A stretch of DNA of 64,000 bases from Acidovorax radicis (GTDB lineage Bacteria > Pseudomonadota > Gammaproteobacteria > Burkholderiales > Burkholderiaceae_C): contig NZ_CP075184.1 in assembly GCF_020510705.1 (NCBI RefSeq), positions 310,001 to 374,000 on the forward strand. The letters run 5' to 3'. A model generated the notes under the pieces. That model was not told where the DNA came from and made no database searches. It saw only the letters and a list, made by a program, of their open reading frames with translations. Positions 23,823-32,118 of this stretch are shown piece after piece. A program made the translations under genes and the position numbers. Each line of letters opens with the position of its first letter. Positions within the stretch are counted from its first letter, which is position 1.

Positions 23823-23926
23823 GCCCGAGCCCGAGCCCGAGCGTACAACTGACCCAGCGCCCAGTTCGCACGCGCACGCTGTGCGGGTGGAGAGCTGCCT
23901 TGCAACGTACCGGGGCCACGCCATGA
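23819..23926 (+). CDS. Possible 35-residue small ORF bridging two operon genes
   Basis: Its ATG overlaps the GT2 stop (ATGA, 23819-23822) and its TGA overlaps the ATG of the next gene (ATGA, 23923-23926), so it spans the whole spacer between them. The product starts MSPSPSPSV and is otherwise basic and unremarkable. It may exist only to carry ribosomes across the gap, or may be chance; no independent Shine-Dalgarno sequence is seen. Confidence 0.3.
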   Translation: MSPSPSPSVQLTQRPVRTRTLCGWRAALQRTGATP

Positions 23927-24681
23927 AACGCCGCAAGAACGCTTTTGAAAAATGGTTTTCGTTCAATCGCCACCGGCGCCGTTTTGGCGCTGGTGCATTG
24001 GGCGCCGAGATGGACCACGAAGATCTGCATGCGCTCAAGACCCAGCGGGTGGCGGCCGTGGACGGTCAGGAGCGTGTATATGCACACGGCTCGGCGCCCG
24101 ATCTGCCCGAGCACCTGATGCGCGTGCGTGGGGAGTTCGTGGGCCAGCCGGAGCTGCTGTACCGCCATGCGCAGCTCATCGTGCTGATTCGCCGGGAGGC
24201 GGATACTCGGGCCAATTACGCGCGTTTCGAGCGGCTGTGGCTGGCCGAGACGCAATTTCTGTGCGCCCAGCTGGACCTGCGCTGGCTCGTGGCCGCCTGC
24301 GATACGTTCATGGACCACGCGCAGGACCCGGTGCTGCGTGCCGTGGCCCTGAGCGCGGTTGTATTGGTCAACACCGTCAAGCTTCAAGAGACCGAGCGAT
24401 TCTTGTCGGGCCCTGAAGCGGCTGCTGCCCCTGATCAGCCCGAGGCCCTGAAGGCATTGCACACGCACCGTGTAGACCTGTTTGATGGTTTGTCTGCTTT
24501 TATTGCCGGCACGGATGACACGCTGCGCAATATGCGCTGGCGGCTGGACGAGGTGTGCGCACAGCATCCCCTCGGGTTGGTGGTGCAGGAAGTCTTTGAT
24601 CGGCTGCAGCGAGAAGGCCACGACAACGTGTACCTGCGCTTTCGCCAGCGCCACACGCGTGACAAGACGCGGTGGTGGTGA
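23923..24681 (+). CDS. Hypothetical protein at the end of the glycan operon
   Basis: 252 residues from the ATG at 23923 (MKRRKNAFEKWFSFNRHRRRF). The strongly basic N-terminus of about 22 residues precedes a mostly helical body without membrane segments or signal peptide. No motif of a known transferase, kinase or lipase is visible. Position at the end of a tightly packed glycosyltransferase-ligase-glycosyltransferase run suggests a link to surface glycan synthesis, by context only. Repeat A5 and a GC hairpin (24750-24768) follow its stop. Confidence 0.6.
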   Translation: MKRRKNAFEKWFSFNRHRRRFGAGALGAEMDHEDLHALKTQRVAAVDGQERVYAHGSAPDLPEHLMRVRGEFVGQPELLYRHAQLIVLIRREADTRANYARFERLWLAETQFLCAQLDLRWLVAACDTFMDHAQDPVLRAVALSAVVLVNTVKLQETERFLSGPEAAAAPDQPEALKALHTHRVDLFDGLSAFIAGTDDTLRNMRWRLDEVCAQHPLGLVVQEVFDRLQREGHDNVYLRFRQRHTRDKTRWW

Positions 24682-24700
24682 ATATGCATAAAAATGCCCT

Positions 24701-24738
24701 GTAGCGCTTGCTGGTAAAGCGCTAGGCGCTATCAAATT
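24701..24738. repeat. Family A palindromic repeat, copy A5
   Basis: GTAGCGCTTGCTGGTAAAGCGCTAGGCGCTATCAAATTT, downstream of the glycan operon. Confidence 0.7.
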
Positions 24739-24749
24739 TGAAGAATAAC

Positions 24750-24768
24750 GCGGCAGCCGTGCTGCCGC
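24750..24768 (+). terminator. GC hairpin after the glycan operon
   Basis: Perfect 7-bp stem GCGGCAG / CTGCCGC with loop CCGTG, 68 bp after the last stop of the operon. No T-run follows. The rest of 24770-24942 shows no gene. Confidence 0.35.
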
Positions 24769-24942
24769 ATGTCGGTGGCCGCTTTCCCGGTGTCCGGCGT
24801 CGCGCACGCCGGTCTGCCGATCACCACCAACCAGCTGCCCGCCCGGGCATCCGCGTGCCGACATGGCGTTGGCCGCCAGGCGTGCCGGATCGTTTTGGCG
24901 GCGCGAGGCCGCTCGCTCAGCAAAGGCGCGGGACGGGGTCGT

Positions 24943-26007
24943 TCACGTGGCGCGGGCCGTGGTGGCCGCGCGCCATTCCTGCGCCAGCACTTGCATGAGC
25001 GCCGCTGCGGGCATGGGGCGCACGGCGCCTACGCCTTGGCCTGCCCAGAGCGAGAGATAGTCTGCCCGCCCGGCCTGGGCCGCTGCGCGGCGCAGTGCCC
25101 CGGTCAATGCGTTCTGAATCGGGTAGGCGGGCACGGTAGCCTCGTCCCCTTGCAGCCGCTCCATCATGGCGTTGACGATGCCGCGCGCCGGGCGACCCGA
25201 GAAGATGCGGGTGATGCGCGTGTCGGTGGCCTGCGCGTTGTTCAGCGCTTCGCGGTACGCGCTACCGATGGCGGACTCGGGGCAGGCGAGGAAGGCGGTT
25301 CCCATCTGCACGGCCTGCGCGCCCAGTGCGAGGGCGGCCGCAATGCCCCGGCCGTCCATGATGGCGCCCGCCGCGATCACCGGGATGGTGAGGGCGTCCA
25401 CACAATGCGGCACCAGCGCCAGTGTGCCCACCATGCTGGCCACAAAGTCACCCAGAAAGGTGCCTCGGTGACCGCCCGCCTCCATGCCCGAAGCGCACAC
25501 GGCGTCCGCGCCCACGGCCGCCCAGGCGCGGGCTTCTGCGAGCGTGGTGGCCGTGCCAATCACATAGCTGCCAGCGGCATGCAGCCGCTCGACCTGGGCC
25601 GCGCTCAGGATGCCGAAGGTGAAGCTTGCCACCGCCGGGCGGGCTGCCAGCAGCGCCTCGAACTGGGCCTCGAAATCTTCGCACCACTGCGCGGGCACCG
25701 TGGGCTCCAGGCCCAACTCGGCATACAGCGGCGCCAGGCGCTCCAGGGCGGCGCGCACCGTGGCGTCGTCGGGCGACGGCGTGGCTTGCACAAACATGTT
25801 CATGCCAAACGGCTTGTCGGTCTGGCGACGCACCTGCGCCGCTGCTTCCGCCATGGCGGCAGGCGAACGCGTGCCGGAGGCCAGCATGCCCAGGCCGCCA
25901 GCGTGCGACACAGCCGCAGCCAGCGCGGGCGTGTCGGCGCCGGTCATGGGGCCCTGGATGATGGGCAGTGTGATTTGCAACCGGGCAACGAGAGTGGATG
26001 GCAACAC
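24943..26007 (-). CDS. Nitronate monooxygenase (2-nitropropane dioxygenase type)
   Basis: 354 residues, FMN-dependent TIM barrel. The N-terminal PIIQGPMTG (near 15-23), HAGGLGMLASGTRSPAAM, the phosphate-binding ASGMEAGGHRG (near 190-200) and IPVIAAGAIMDGRGIAAALA are the family motifs. The enzyme oxidises nitronates such as propionate-3-nitronate. Start: GTG at 26007 with AGGAG 6 bp upstream; longer frames would run into the LysR gene. It lies 25 bp downstream of that LysR gene, forming an operon. Confidence 0.88.
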   Translation of the reverse strand: MLPSTLVARLQITLPIIQGPMTGADTPALAAAVSHAGGLGMLASGTRSPAAMAEAAAQVRRQTDKPFGMNMFVQATPSPDDATVRAALERLAPLYAELGLEPTVPAQWCEDFEAQFEALLAARPAVASFTFGILSAAQVERLHAAGSYVIGTATTLAEARAWAAVGADAVCASGMEAGGHRGTFLGDFVASMVGTLALVPHCVDALTIPVIAAGAIMDGRGIAAALALGAQAVQMGTAFLACPESAIGSAYREALNNAQATDTRITRIFSGRPARGIVNAMMERLQGDEATVPAYPIQNALTGALRRAAAQAGRADYLSLWAGQGVGAVRPMPAAALMQVLAQEWRAATTARAT

Positions 26008-26032
26008 GGAAGGCTCCTTGGTGAGGGGGTTA

Positions 26033-26944
26033 TCAGGCGGGCGTGACGCGGCCAGCGGCTGGGGCTGGGGCGGGGGCAGGTGGCGCAGGTAGCGCCAGCA
26101 GCGCTGCGCGCAACGCCGTGAGGGCTGGCGAGGCATAGCCGCGCCGGTGCACCAGCACCGTGTCGCACGACGCGAGCGGCACCATGCGCAAGGCCGGCGG
26201 CTCCCGCATCAGATCAATGACGGATTGCGGCACCACGGCCGCGCAGCGCCCCGTCGCCACACATGCCAGGATGGCGTGGTACGAGGCCAGCTCCAGCACC
26301 TGGGGCGGCGTGGCATTGCGCCGCTGCATCCAGGCTTCGCCCACGCGGCGGTAGGTGCAGCCATTGCCAAAAGCGGCCAGGGTGTCCAGTTGCAGATCCT
26401 CGGGCTCGTGCACTGGTGGGTGGTTGGCGGGCAGGGCCAGCAGCAGTGCTTCAGAGAACACCACGGAATGCTCCACGGGGGCTTGCGGGTCCAGGCCCGG
26501 TGGCGGCCAGGCCACGAGCGCGCAGTCGATCGCATGGGCCAGCACCTGCTCGACCAATTGCCGAGAGGGAGCGGTGCTGAGCTCTACAGCCAGGCCGGGC
26601 CACTGTGCGTGCAATTGCGCCAAGGGGTGCGGCAGGCGTGCCGCAGCGGTGCTCTCCATGGCCCCCAGGCGCAGGCGGCCGCTGGGCTCGCTGGGGTGCA
26701 GGGCCTGGCGGGCCTCTTCGGCCAGCGCCAGCAGCCGGTCGGCATACCCGCACAGCAGTTCACCGGCAGGCGTGAGCACCATGCGCCGCCCCTCGCGCAG
26801 GAAAAGGGGGGCGCCCAGCTGTTCTTCCAACTGCTGCACCCGGGTGGTCACGTTCGATTGCACCCGGCCCAACCGTTCGGCGGCGCGGGTGACGCTGCCT
26901 TCCAGGGCAACGGTCCGAAAGATATCCAGTGCGGCGAGGTCCAT
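26033..26944 (-). CDS. LysR-family transcriptional regulator
   Basis: 303 residues: N-terminal helix-turn-helix (LDIFRTVALEGSVTRAAERL, then VTTRVQQLEEQLG) and a type-2 periplasmic-fold effector domain. The C-terminus is an Ala/Pro tail (ALPAPPAPAPAPAAG). It precedes the nitronate monooxygenase on the same strand and is divergent from a YbfB/YjiJ-type MFS gene, with a LysR-style palindrome between. It probably regulates both itself and the transporter; the ligand is unknown. Confidence 0.87.
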   Translation of the reverse strand: MDLAALDIFRTVALEGSVTRAAERLGRVQSNVTTRVQQLEEQLGAPLFLREGRRMVLTPAGELLCGYADRLLALAEEARQALHPSEPSGRLRLGAMESTAAARLPHPLAQLHAQWPGLAVELSTAPSRQLVEQVLAHAIDCALVAWPPPGLDPQAPVEHSVVFSEALLLALPANHPPVHEPEDLQLDTLAAFGNGCTYRRVGEAWMQRRNATPPQVLELASYHAILACVATGRCAAVVPQSVIDLMREPPALRMVPLASCDTVLVHRRGYASPALTALRAALLALPAPPAPAPAPAAGRVTPA

Positions 26945-26964
26945 TATCGTTCTCTGTGTAAGAT

Positions 26965-26983
26965 GATTTAATTGAAATAAATC
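26965..26983. promoter_or_regulatory. LysR-type palindrome in the LysR/MFS divergent region
   Basis: Perfect inverted repeat GATTTA-N7-TAAATC, containing a T-N11-A core typical of LysR sites, flanked further out by TAAGAT/ATCTTA (26959-26986). It begins 20 bp upstream of the LysR ATG and lies in the AT-rich 71-bp intergenic region. Confidence 0.6.
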
Positions 26984-27015
26984 TTAAAATAGGATCATAG
27001 TACGGACCCACCGAC

Positions 27016-28299
27016 ATGCAATCACAAACACCCACCGGCGCCGCCGCCGAAAAAAATGCGTTCTTGAGCGAAGCCGCTACGGGCCTGTCGAGCCAGCCGC
27101 TGGCTGTGGCCTTGGCGGGTATGGTCGCCCTGGGGGTGGCCATGGGCATCGGGCGCTTCGCCTTCACACCGCTGCTGCCGATGATGCTGCACGACGGGGT
27201 GGTGACCCTCGCGGGAGGCAGCTGGCTGGCTACGGCGAACTATGTGGGCTACCTGGTGGGGGCGCTCGCCTGCATGGCGTTGCCGTGGGTGGCACCGCGT
27301 GTGCGCCAGGTGTGGCACGCGGCACGCCTGGCGCGCCTGGGGCTGGCCGCCACGGTGGTGCTGACACTGGGCATGGCGTTGCCCATGCCCGCGGCTTGGC
27401 CGCTGCTGCGTTTTGCGGCGGGTGTGGCGAGCGCGCTGGTGTTCCTCAACGTATCGGTGTGGTGCATGGTGCGGCTGGTGTCGCTGGGCCAGCCCGCACT
27501 GGGGGGATTGATTTTTTGTGGCCCCGGGCTGGGCATCGTGCTCTCGGGCCTGTCGGCCAGCGCGATGGTGGCCTGGGGCTGGCCTGCGGCGGCCGGTTGG
27601 GCCGTTTTCGGGTTGCTGTCGGTCGCGTTGTGTGTGCCGATCTGGCCAGTGCTGCGCGGCCGGGCGGCGCCCGCCACACCCGCCACAGCGGCGCAGACGC
27701 CCGCGATGGCGCCGCCGGGCCAAGGGGTTTTGGCACGCTCGGGGCTCACAGTGGCCTACGGTTTGGCCGGGCTGGGTTACATCGTCACGGCGACGTTTTT
27801 GCCGGTGATTGCACGTGCAGCGCTGCCAGCGGGGTCGCCGTGGCCCGATCTGTTCTGGCCCCTGTTTGGCGCAGGCGTGGCGATCGGGGCGGCGCTGACC
27901 ACCCGCACGCCCGCCGCGTGGGACCGGCGTTGGCTGCTGTTGGGCGCCTATGCGATGCAGGCCGCTGCCATTGCCCTCAGCCTGGTGTGGCCAGGCACGG
28001 CGGGTTTTGCGCTGGGCAGCCTGCTGCTGGGTTTGCCGTTCACGGCGATCACGTTTTATGCCTTGCAAGAGGCGCGGCGTGTGTGGCCGGCAGCGGGGGA
28101 CAGCTTTCCGGGCCTGCTCACCGCCGCCTACGGCGTGGGGCAGATCGTGGGCCCGCCCATGGTGGCGTGGATGCTGCGCCACACGATCACCCCCAGCCAG
28201 GGGTTCATCTACGGGCTGGCCGTTGCGGCAGCGGCCTTGGTGGTCGGCGCCGGGTTGTATGCGGCCATGGTGTGGCGCTGGCCACTGCGTGCGCGCTGA
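27016..28299 (+). CDS. YbfB/YjiJ-family MFS transporter
   Basis: 427 residues with twelve membrane helices. The start of the transport domain GVAMGIGRFAFTPLLPMMLHDG (near 36-58) is the signature of the YbfB/YjiJ family, and a second half begins near residue 235 after a Pro/Ala-rich central loop. The substrate is unknown. It is divergent from the LysR regulator and so probably under its control. It converges with the histidine kinase gene. ATG at 27016; no strong Shine-Dalgarno sequence. Confidence 0.85.
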   Translation: MQSQTPTGAAAEKNAFLSEAATGLSSQPLAVALAGMVALGVAMGIGRFAFTPLLPMMLHDGVVTLAGGSWLATANYVGYLVGALACMALPWVAPRVRQVWHAARLARLGLAATVVLTLGMALPMPAAWPLLRFAAGVASALVFLNVSVWCMVRLVSLGQPALGGLIFCGPGLGIVLSGLSASAMVAWGWPAAAGWAVFGLLSVALCVPIWPVLRGRAAPATPATAAQTPAMAPPGQGVLARSGLTVAYGLAGLGYIVTATFLPVIARAALPAGSPWPDLFWPLFGAGVAIGAALTTRTPAAWDRRWLLLGAYAMQAAAIALSLVWPGTAGFALGSLLLGLPFTAITFYALQEARRVWPAAGDSFPGLLTAAYGVGQIVGPPMVAWMLRHTITPSQGFIYGLAVAAAALVVGAGLYAAMVWRWPLRAR

Positions 28300-28385
28300 G
28301 ACCGCCCGCAGGAGCACCGCAGCGGCTGCGACAGGTCTCTCTGATGATCTGGTCGCTGAATCGGCGCAGATCTTTGCGCAGGCGC

Positions 28386-29675
28386 TTAAAGCGGTGCTGG
28401 GGTTGATGGTGCGGTTGGCACCGTAGGGGCCAGCGGCAACGCCAGCACAAAACACGCGCCGCTGGCGCCATCGGGGCGGTCTGCGCAGTGCACGGTGCCT
28501 TTGTGGCGCCCTGCAATCGAGCGCACCAGCGCCAAGCCCAGGCCCACGCCGCCCGCGCGTTCGCTGGCGCCAGGCAGGCGGTAGAAGGGCTCGAAGATGC
28601 GTTCGCGCTGGGCGGCAGGTACACCGGGGCCGTGGTCGCATACGTGCACTTCGGCGCGCCCCTGCCTGCGGTGGACAACCAGGGTGATCTCGCCCGTGCT
28701 GTAGCGCCGTGCGTTCTCCAGCAGGTTGCGTAGGGCGCGGCGCAGCAGCTTGGCCACGCCCAGCACTTCCAGCGAATCGGGGCTCGCGCCCACGTCCAGG
28801 TCGGCGTCGATGCGGGCGCATTCTTCTGCGGCCAGGCCAACCAGGTCCACGCGTTCCACGGTGCCCACATCGGCTTCGTGTGCGTCCAGTCGGCTGGCCA
28901 GCAATATCTCGTCCACCAGCTGGTCGAGCTCGGCGATGTTGCGCAAAATTTCGGCGCGAAACGCCGGGGAGGGCTGTTGCCCACTCATGAGCTCCATGCC
29001 CATGCGAATGCGCGTGAGCGGCGAGCGCAACTCGTGTGATGCATTGGCAAGCAACGACTTGTGGGACTTGACCAGGGTCTCGACCCGCTCGGCCGCCGCA
29101 TTGAACTGGCGCGCGAGGTCGGCCACTTCGTCCTGCCCGTGCTCGGGCACACGCACCGAGAGGTCGCCTTCACCAAACTTTTGCACGCTGCGCTGCAAGG
29201 CCTCCAGCCGCAAGGTAAGGCGCCGGATGATGGGGTACACGCCCACCGCCACCGCCAGCCCCACGATGCCGAGCAACCACAGAAAACCGAACGGAGGCCG
29301 GGTCCAGAAAGCAGCATCGCTCTGGTTCGGCCCGCCGGGACGGCCGCCGCCGTGTTCGCCCCGGGGCGTGCGCGGCGCCATCTGCAGGGTAAAGATTTGC
29401 CCAGACTCTGACTCGATGTGAAATTCAGCGCCTTCGCCGGGCTCGGTCGGCTGGCGAGTGGCAGAGCCACGCAACACCAGGTTGCCGGCGGGGTCGCGCA
29501 GCGCCATCTCGCGCGAGGGTGGCACAAAAGGCTGCGTGGTCTGCGCCTTTTCCTTTTGCTCCTCCGCGATGCGCCAGGCCCATCCCACCGTCAGCGTCAG
29601 CACCGCAATGCCGCCCACCACGGCGAGCCAGATGCGCAAATAAAGGCGGCGGGAAAAAGGGGTGGACAGGGACAT
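28386..29675 (-). CDS. Membrane sensor histidine kinase (HAMP-type)
   Basis: 429 residues: membrane helix 1 (about 13-32), a periplasmic loop of roughly 90 residues rich in Gly/Pro near its end, membrane helix 2 (about 127-147), HAMP linker, then the H-box ASHELRSPLTRIR with phospho-accepting His214, an N-box (LLRRALRNLLENARRYS) and G-boxes (DHGPGVP, GVGLGLALVRSIAGRH). The layout resembles CpxA/RstB kinases. The response regulator lies 125 bp upstream on the same strand. That spacer holds a short tandem repeat of GGTCAGGGT. The signal is unknown. Confidence 0.9.
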   Translation of the reverse strand: MSLSTPFSRRLYLRIWLAVVGGIAVLTLTVGWAWRIAEEQKEKAQTTQPFVPPSREMALRDPAGNLVLRGSATRQPTEPGEGAEFHIESESGQIFTLQMAPRTPRGEHGGGRPGGPNQSDAAFWTRPPFGFLWLLGIVGLAVAVGVYPIIRRLTLRLEALQRSVQKFGEGDLSVRVPEHGQDEVADLARQFNAAAERVETLVKSHKSLLANASHELRSPLTRIRMGMELMSGQQPSPAFRAEILRNIAELDQLVDEILLASRLDAHEADVGTVERVDLVGLAAEECARIDADLDVGASPDSLEVLGVAKLLRRALRNLLENARRYSTGEITLVVHRRQGRAEVHVCDHGPGVPAAQRERIFEPFYRLPGASERAGGVGLGLALVRSIAGRHKGTVHCADRPDGASGACFVLALPLAPTVPTAPSTPAPL

Positions 29676-29800
29676 CTCAGCGGTTTGCGACGGTGTGTGG
29701 AGTGCGCGCAGATGGGGCCGTCGGGCGTGCTGAAGGCATGGGGTGGCTGCTGAGCAGGGTCGCGGTCAGGGTTACGGTCAGGGTCACGGGCGCAACCCTC

Positions 29801-30523
29801 TCAATCCTGCTGTTTTGCAAACACATACCCCACGCCCCGCACGGTGAGGATGCGGCGCGGGTTTTTGGCATCTTGCTCGATAGCCGCGCGGATGCGGCCC
29901 ATGTGCACGTCGATGGAGCGGTCGAATGCCTCCAGCTCGCGGCCACGCACGGCTTCCATGATCTGGTCACGCGTGAGCACGCGGCCCGCGCGCTCGGCCA
30001 GCGCCACCAGCAGGTCGAACTGGTAAGAGGTGAGGTCGGCCAGCTCGCCCGCTACCGTCACGGCGCGTGCATCGCGATCGATCTCCAGCGTGCCAAACCG
30101 TAGGACCTGCGTGGCGGGTGTATTAGCACCGCCGCCGGTGCGCCGGCGCAGGATGGCGCGGATGCGGGCCAGCAGTTCGCGGGGCTCAAAAGGTTTGGGC
30201 AGATAGTCATCGGCGCCGAGTTCCAGGCCAATGATCCGGTCCATCGGGTCGCCTTTGGCGGTCAGCATGAGCACGGGCACCTGCGCGGCGTTGCCCTGCA
30301 GCGAGCGGATGCGCCGACACACTTCGAGCCCGTCCATGTCGGGCAGCATGAGGTCGAGAATGACCAGATCAGGCAGCGGCCCGGCATCGGGCCCCTGCAG
30401 CTGGTCAATGCCACTTTTGCCGTCTGCGCAATGGGTGACCTGCAAGCCCGACTGGCCCAGGTATTCACCCACCATCTGCGCGAGGCGGGCATCGTCTTCG
30501 ATCATCAAAAGTTGCGAGCTCAT
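29801..30523 (-). CDS. OmpR-family response regulator
   Basis: 240 residues: receiver domain with acidic pocket E9-D10-D11, phospho-acceptor D57 (LVILDLMLPDMDG) and conserved lysine in DDYLPKPFEPRE, then an OmpR-type winged helix (TSYQFDLLVALAERAGRVLT, then RSIDVHMGRIRAAIE, end VRGVGYVF). It is cotranscribed with the downstream sensor kinase. A direct repeat GTAAA-N6-GTAAA lies about 120 bp upstream, resembling the binding site of CpxR-type regulators, so autoregulation is plausible. Confidence 0.92.
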   Translation of the reverse strand: MSSQLLMIEDDARLAQMVGEYLGQSGLQVTHCADGKSGIDQLQGPDAGPLPDLVILDLMLPDMDGLEVCRRIRSLQGNAAQVPVLMLTAKGDPMDRIIGLELGADDYLPKPFEPRELLARIRAILRRRTGGGANTPATQVLRFGTLEIDRDARAVTVAGELADLTSYQFDLLVALAERAGRVLTRDQIMEAVRGRELEAFDRSIDVHMGRIRAAIEQDAKNPRRILTVRGVGYVFAKQQD

Positions 30524-30641
30524 GGGGGCAGTGTAGTAAGGGGAAACGGGTGGCTGGCATCAGCGGTGTGTTGCGCCTCGCCCGGCGGGTTCGCCAAGGG
30601 GACATGCTCGGCGGTGGGCGTCGCGTTGTGTTGAAGCGTCC

Positions 30642-30657
30642 GTAAAGTTGCGGTAAA
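30642..30657. promoter_or_regulatory. GTAAA-N6-GTAAA direct repeat, candidate response-regulator box
   Basis: Two GTAAA pentamers 11 bp apart (one helical turn), upstream of the response regulator start at 30523. E. coli CpxR recognises a similar GTAAA direct repeat with a 5-bp spacer. Confidence 0.5.
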
Positions 30658-30680
30658 CCCCGCGCGCCGGCAAAATCCAT

Positions 30681-30701
30681 ATGCTATCAAATGAATAGCA
30701 T
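30681..30701 (-). terminator. Small hairpin after the AmpG-like gene
   Basis: ATGCTAT-N7-ATAGCAT, 12 bp beyond the AmpG-like stop. It resembles the outer arm of a family A repeat without its core. Confidence 0.35.
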
Positions 30702-30712
30702 TATCGGCATGT

Positions 30713-32086
30713 TCATCGAGCGCTATCTGGCATTTTGACTCTGGAAGCCAGCGCCACCAGCACCAACACCGGAACCCCCAGCATGGCCGTCGCCGTAAAG
30801 AACTGCGCATAGCCGAATGCATCGACATAGTCGCCCGAGAAGCCCGCCACAAACTTCGGCAGCAGCAGCATCATGGAGCTGAACAGTGCGTACTGCGTGG
30901 CCGAGTAGCTCACGTTGGTCAGGCTCGACAGGTAGGCAATGAACGCGGCCGACGCAATGCCGCTGGCCAGGTTGTCGGCCGACACCACGGCAATCAGCGC
31001 CGTCACGTCGTGCCCATGCCCGGCCAGCCAGGCAAAAAGCAGGTTGCTGGCGGCGCTGAGAACGGCGCCCAGCATCAGCACGCGCATCACGCCCACACGC
31101 AGCGACAGCACGCCGCCCACGAAGGCGCCCACCAGCGTCATGATGACGCCATACACCTTGGTTACGGCCGCCACCTCGTCTTTGGTGAAGCCCATGTCCA
31201 CATAAAACGGGTTGGCCATGATGCCCATCACCACGTCGCTGATGCGATAGACAGCGATCAATGCCAGGATGAGTGCGGCGTGCCAGCCGTAGCGGCCTAG
31301 AAAGTCGGCAAACGGGTCTACCAGCGCGCCTTTGAGCCACTCTGTGGCGTTTTTGGCCGGGGGCTGCTGCACCCGCGCGGGTTCGCGCGAGAACAACACG
31401 GTGACCACGCCCACGGCCATGGACGCCGCCATGGTGAGGTACGCCGCCTGCCAGGCGCCGTTCTGATAGGCCGCCGCGCCCTGGGCCACAGCCTGCCCGA
31501 TGGCAGGGGCCGCCTCTGCGCGTGCCGCAATCCACAGCACCCCAGCACCAGCCCAGATCATGGCTAGGCGGTAGCCTGTCTGGTACGAAGCGGCCAGCGC
31601 AGCCTGGTGGTTGGCGTCGGCGGATTCAATGCGAAAGGCATCGAGCGCAATATCTTGCGTGGCCGAGCCAAACGCCACCGCCAGCGCACACCACACGATG
31701 GGCCCCAGCGTGATGCGCGGGTCGGCCAGCGCCATGCCCACCAGCCCGGCCACGATGAGGCCCTGCGACAGCAGCAGCCAACTGCGGCGCCGGCCCATCC
31801 ACCGGGTGAGCAGCGGGATGGGCAGCCGGTCCACCAGGGGCGCCCATACCCATTTGAAGCCATAGGCCAGCCCGACCCAGCTCAGGTACCCGATGGTGCC
31901 GCGGTCGATGCCGGCTTCGCGCAGACGAAAACTCAGCGTGCCGAGCACCAGCAAAAGCGGCAGCCCGGCGGAAAAACCCAGCGTGAGCATGCGCAGGCTG
32001 GCAGGCTCCAGGTACACGCGCAGGGTCTGCAGCCAGGGGGTGCGCGTGGGCGCAGACGGGGTGGGGTTGGGGGAGATATCTGACAT
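30713..32086 (-). CDS. AmpG-family MFS permease (muropeptide transporter-like)
   Basis: 457 residues with about twelve to fourteen membrane helices. GFSAGLPLLLVLGTLSFRLREAGID (near 38-62) and ATQDIALDAFRIE (near 140) are the AmpG family signatures. AmpG imports anhydromuropeptides from cell-wall turnover for recycling and beta-lactamase signalling. Start ATG at 32086 (MSDISPNPTPSAP); the longer open frame is antisense to the M48 gene. Only 32 bp separate it from the divergent M48 peptidase. Confidence 0.85.
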   Translation of the reverse strand: MSDISPNPTPSAPTRTPWLQTLRVYLEPASLRMLTLGFSAGLPLLLVLGTLSFRLREAGIDRGTIGYLSWVGLAYGFKWVWAPLVDRLPIPLLTRWMGRRRSWLLLSQGLIVAGLVGMALADPRITLGPIVWCALAVAFGSATQDIALDAFRIESADANHQAALAASYQTGYRLAMIWAGAGVLWIAARAEAAPAIGQAVAQGAAAYQNGAWQAAYLTMAASMAVGVVTVLFSREPARVQQPPAKNATEWLKGALVDPFADFLGRYGWHAALILALIAVYRISDVVMGIMANPFYVDMGFTKDEVAAVTKVYGVIMTLVGAFVGGVLSLRVGVMRVLMLGAVLSAASNLLFAWLAGHGHDVTALIAVVSADNLASGIASAAFIAYLSSLTNVSYSATQYALFSSMMLLLPKFVAGFSGDYVDAFGYAQFFTATAMLGVPVLVLVALASRVKMPDSAR

Positions 32087-32118
32087 GGGGGCGGGCGGTT
32101 TTTGTCTATTATTCCTGC

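Noticed and set aside
24732..24923. Minus-strand ORF after the nitronate monooxygenase gene
   Set aside because: No ribosome site, composition typical of non-coding GC-rich DNA, overlaps a family A repeat.
29755..29795. Tandem GGTCAGGGT repeat as a regulatory array
   Set aside because: Only about two to three imperfect copies inside a kinase-regulator spacer; too short to interpret.
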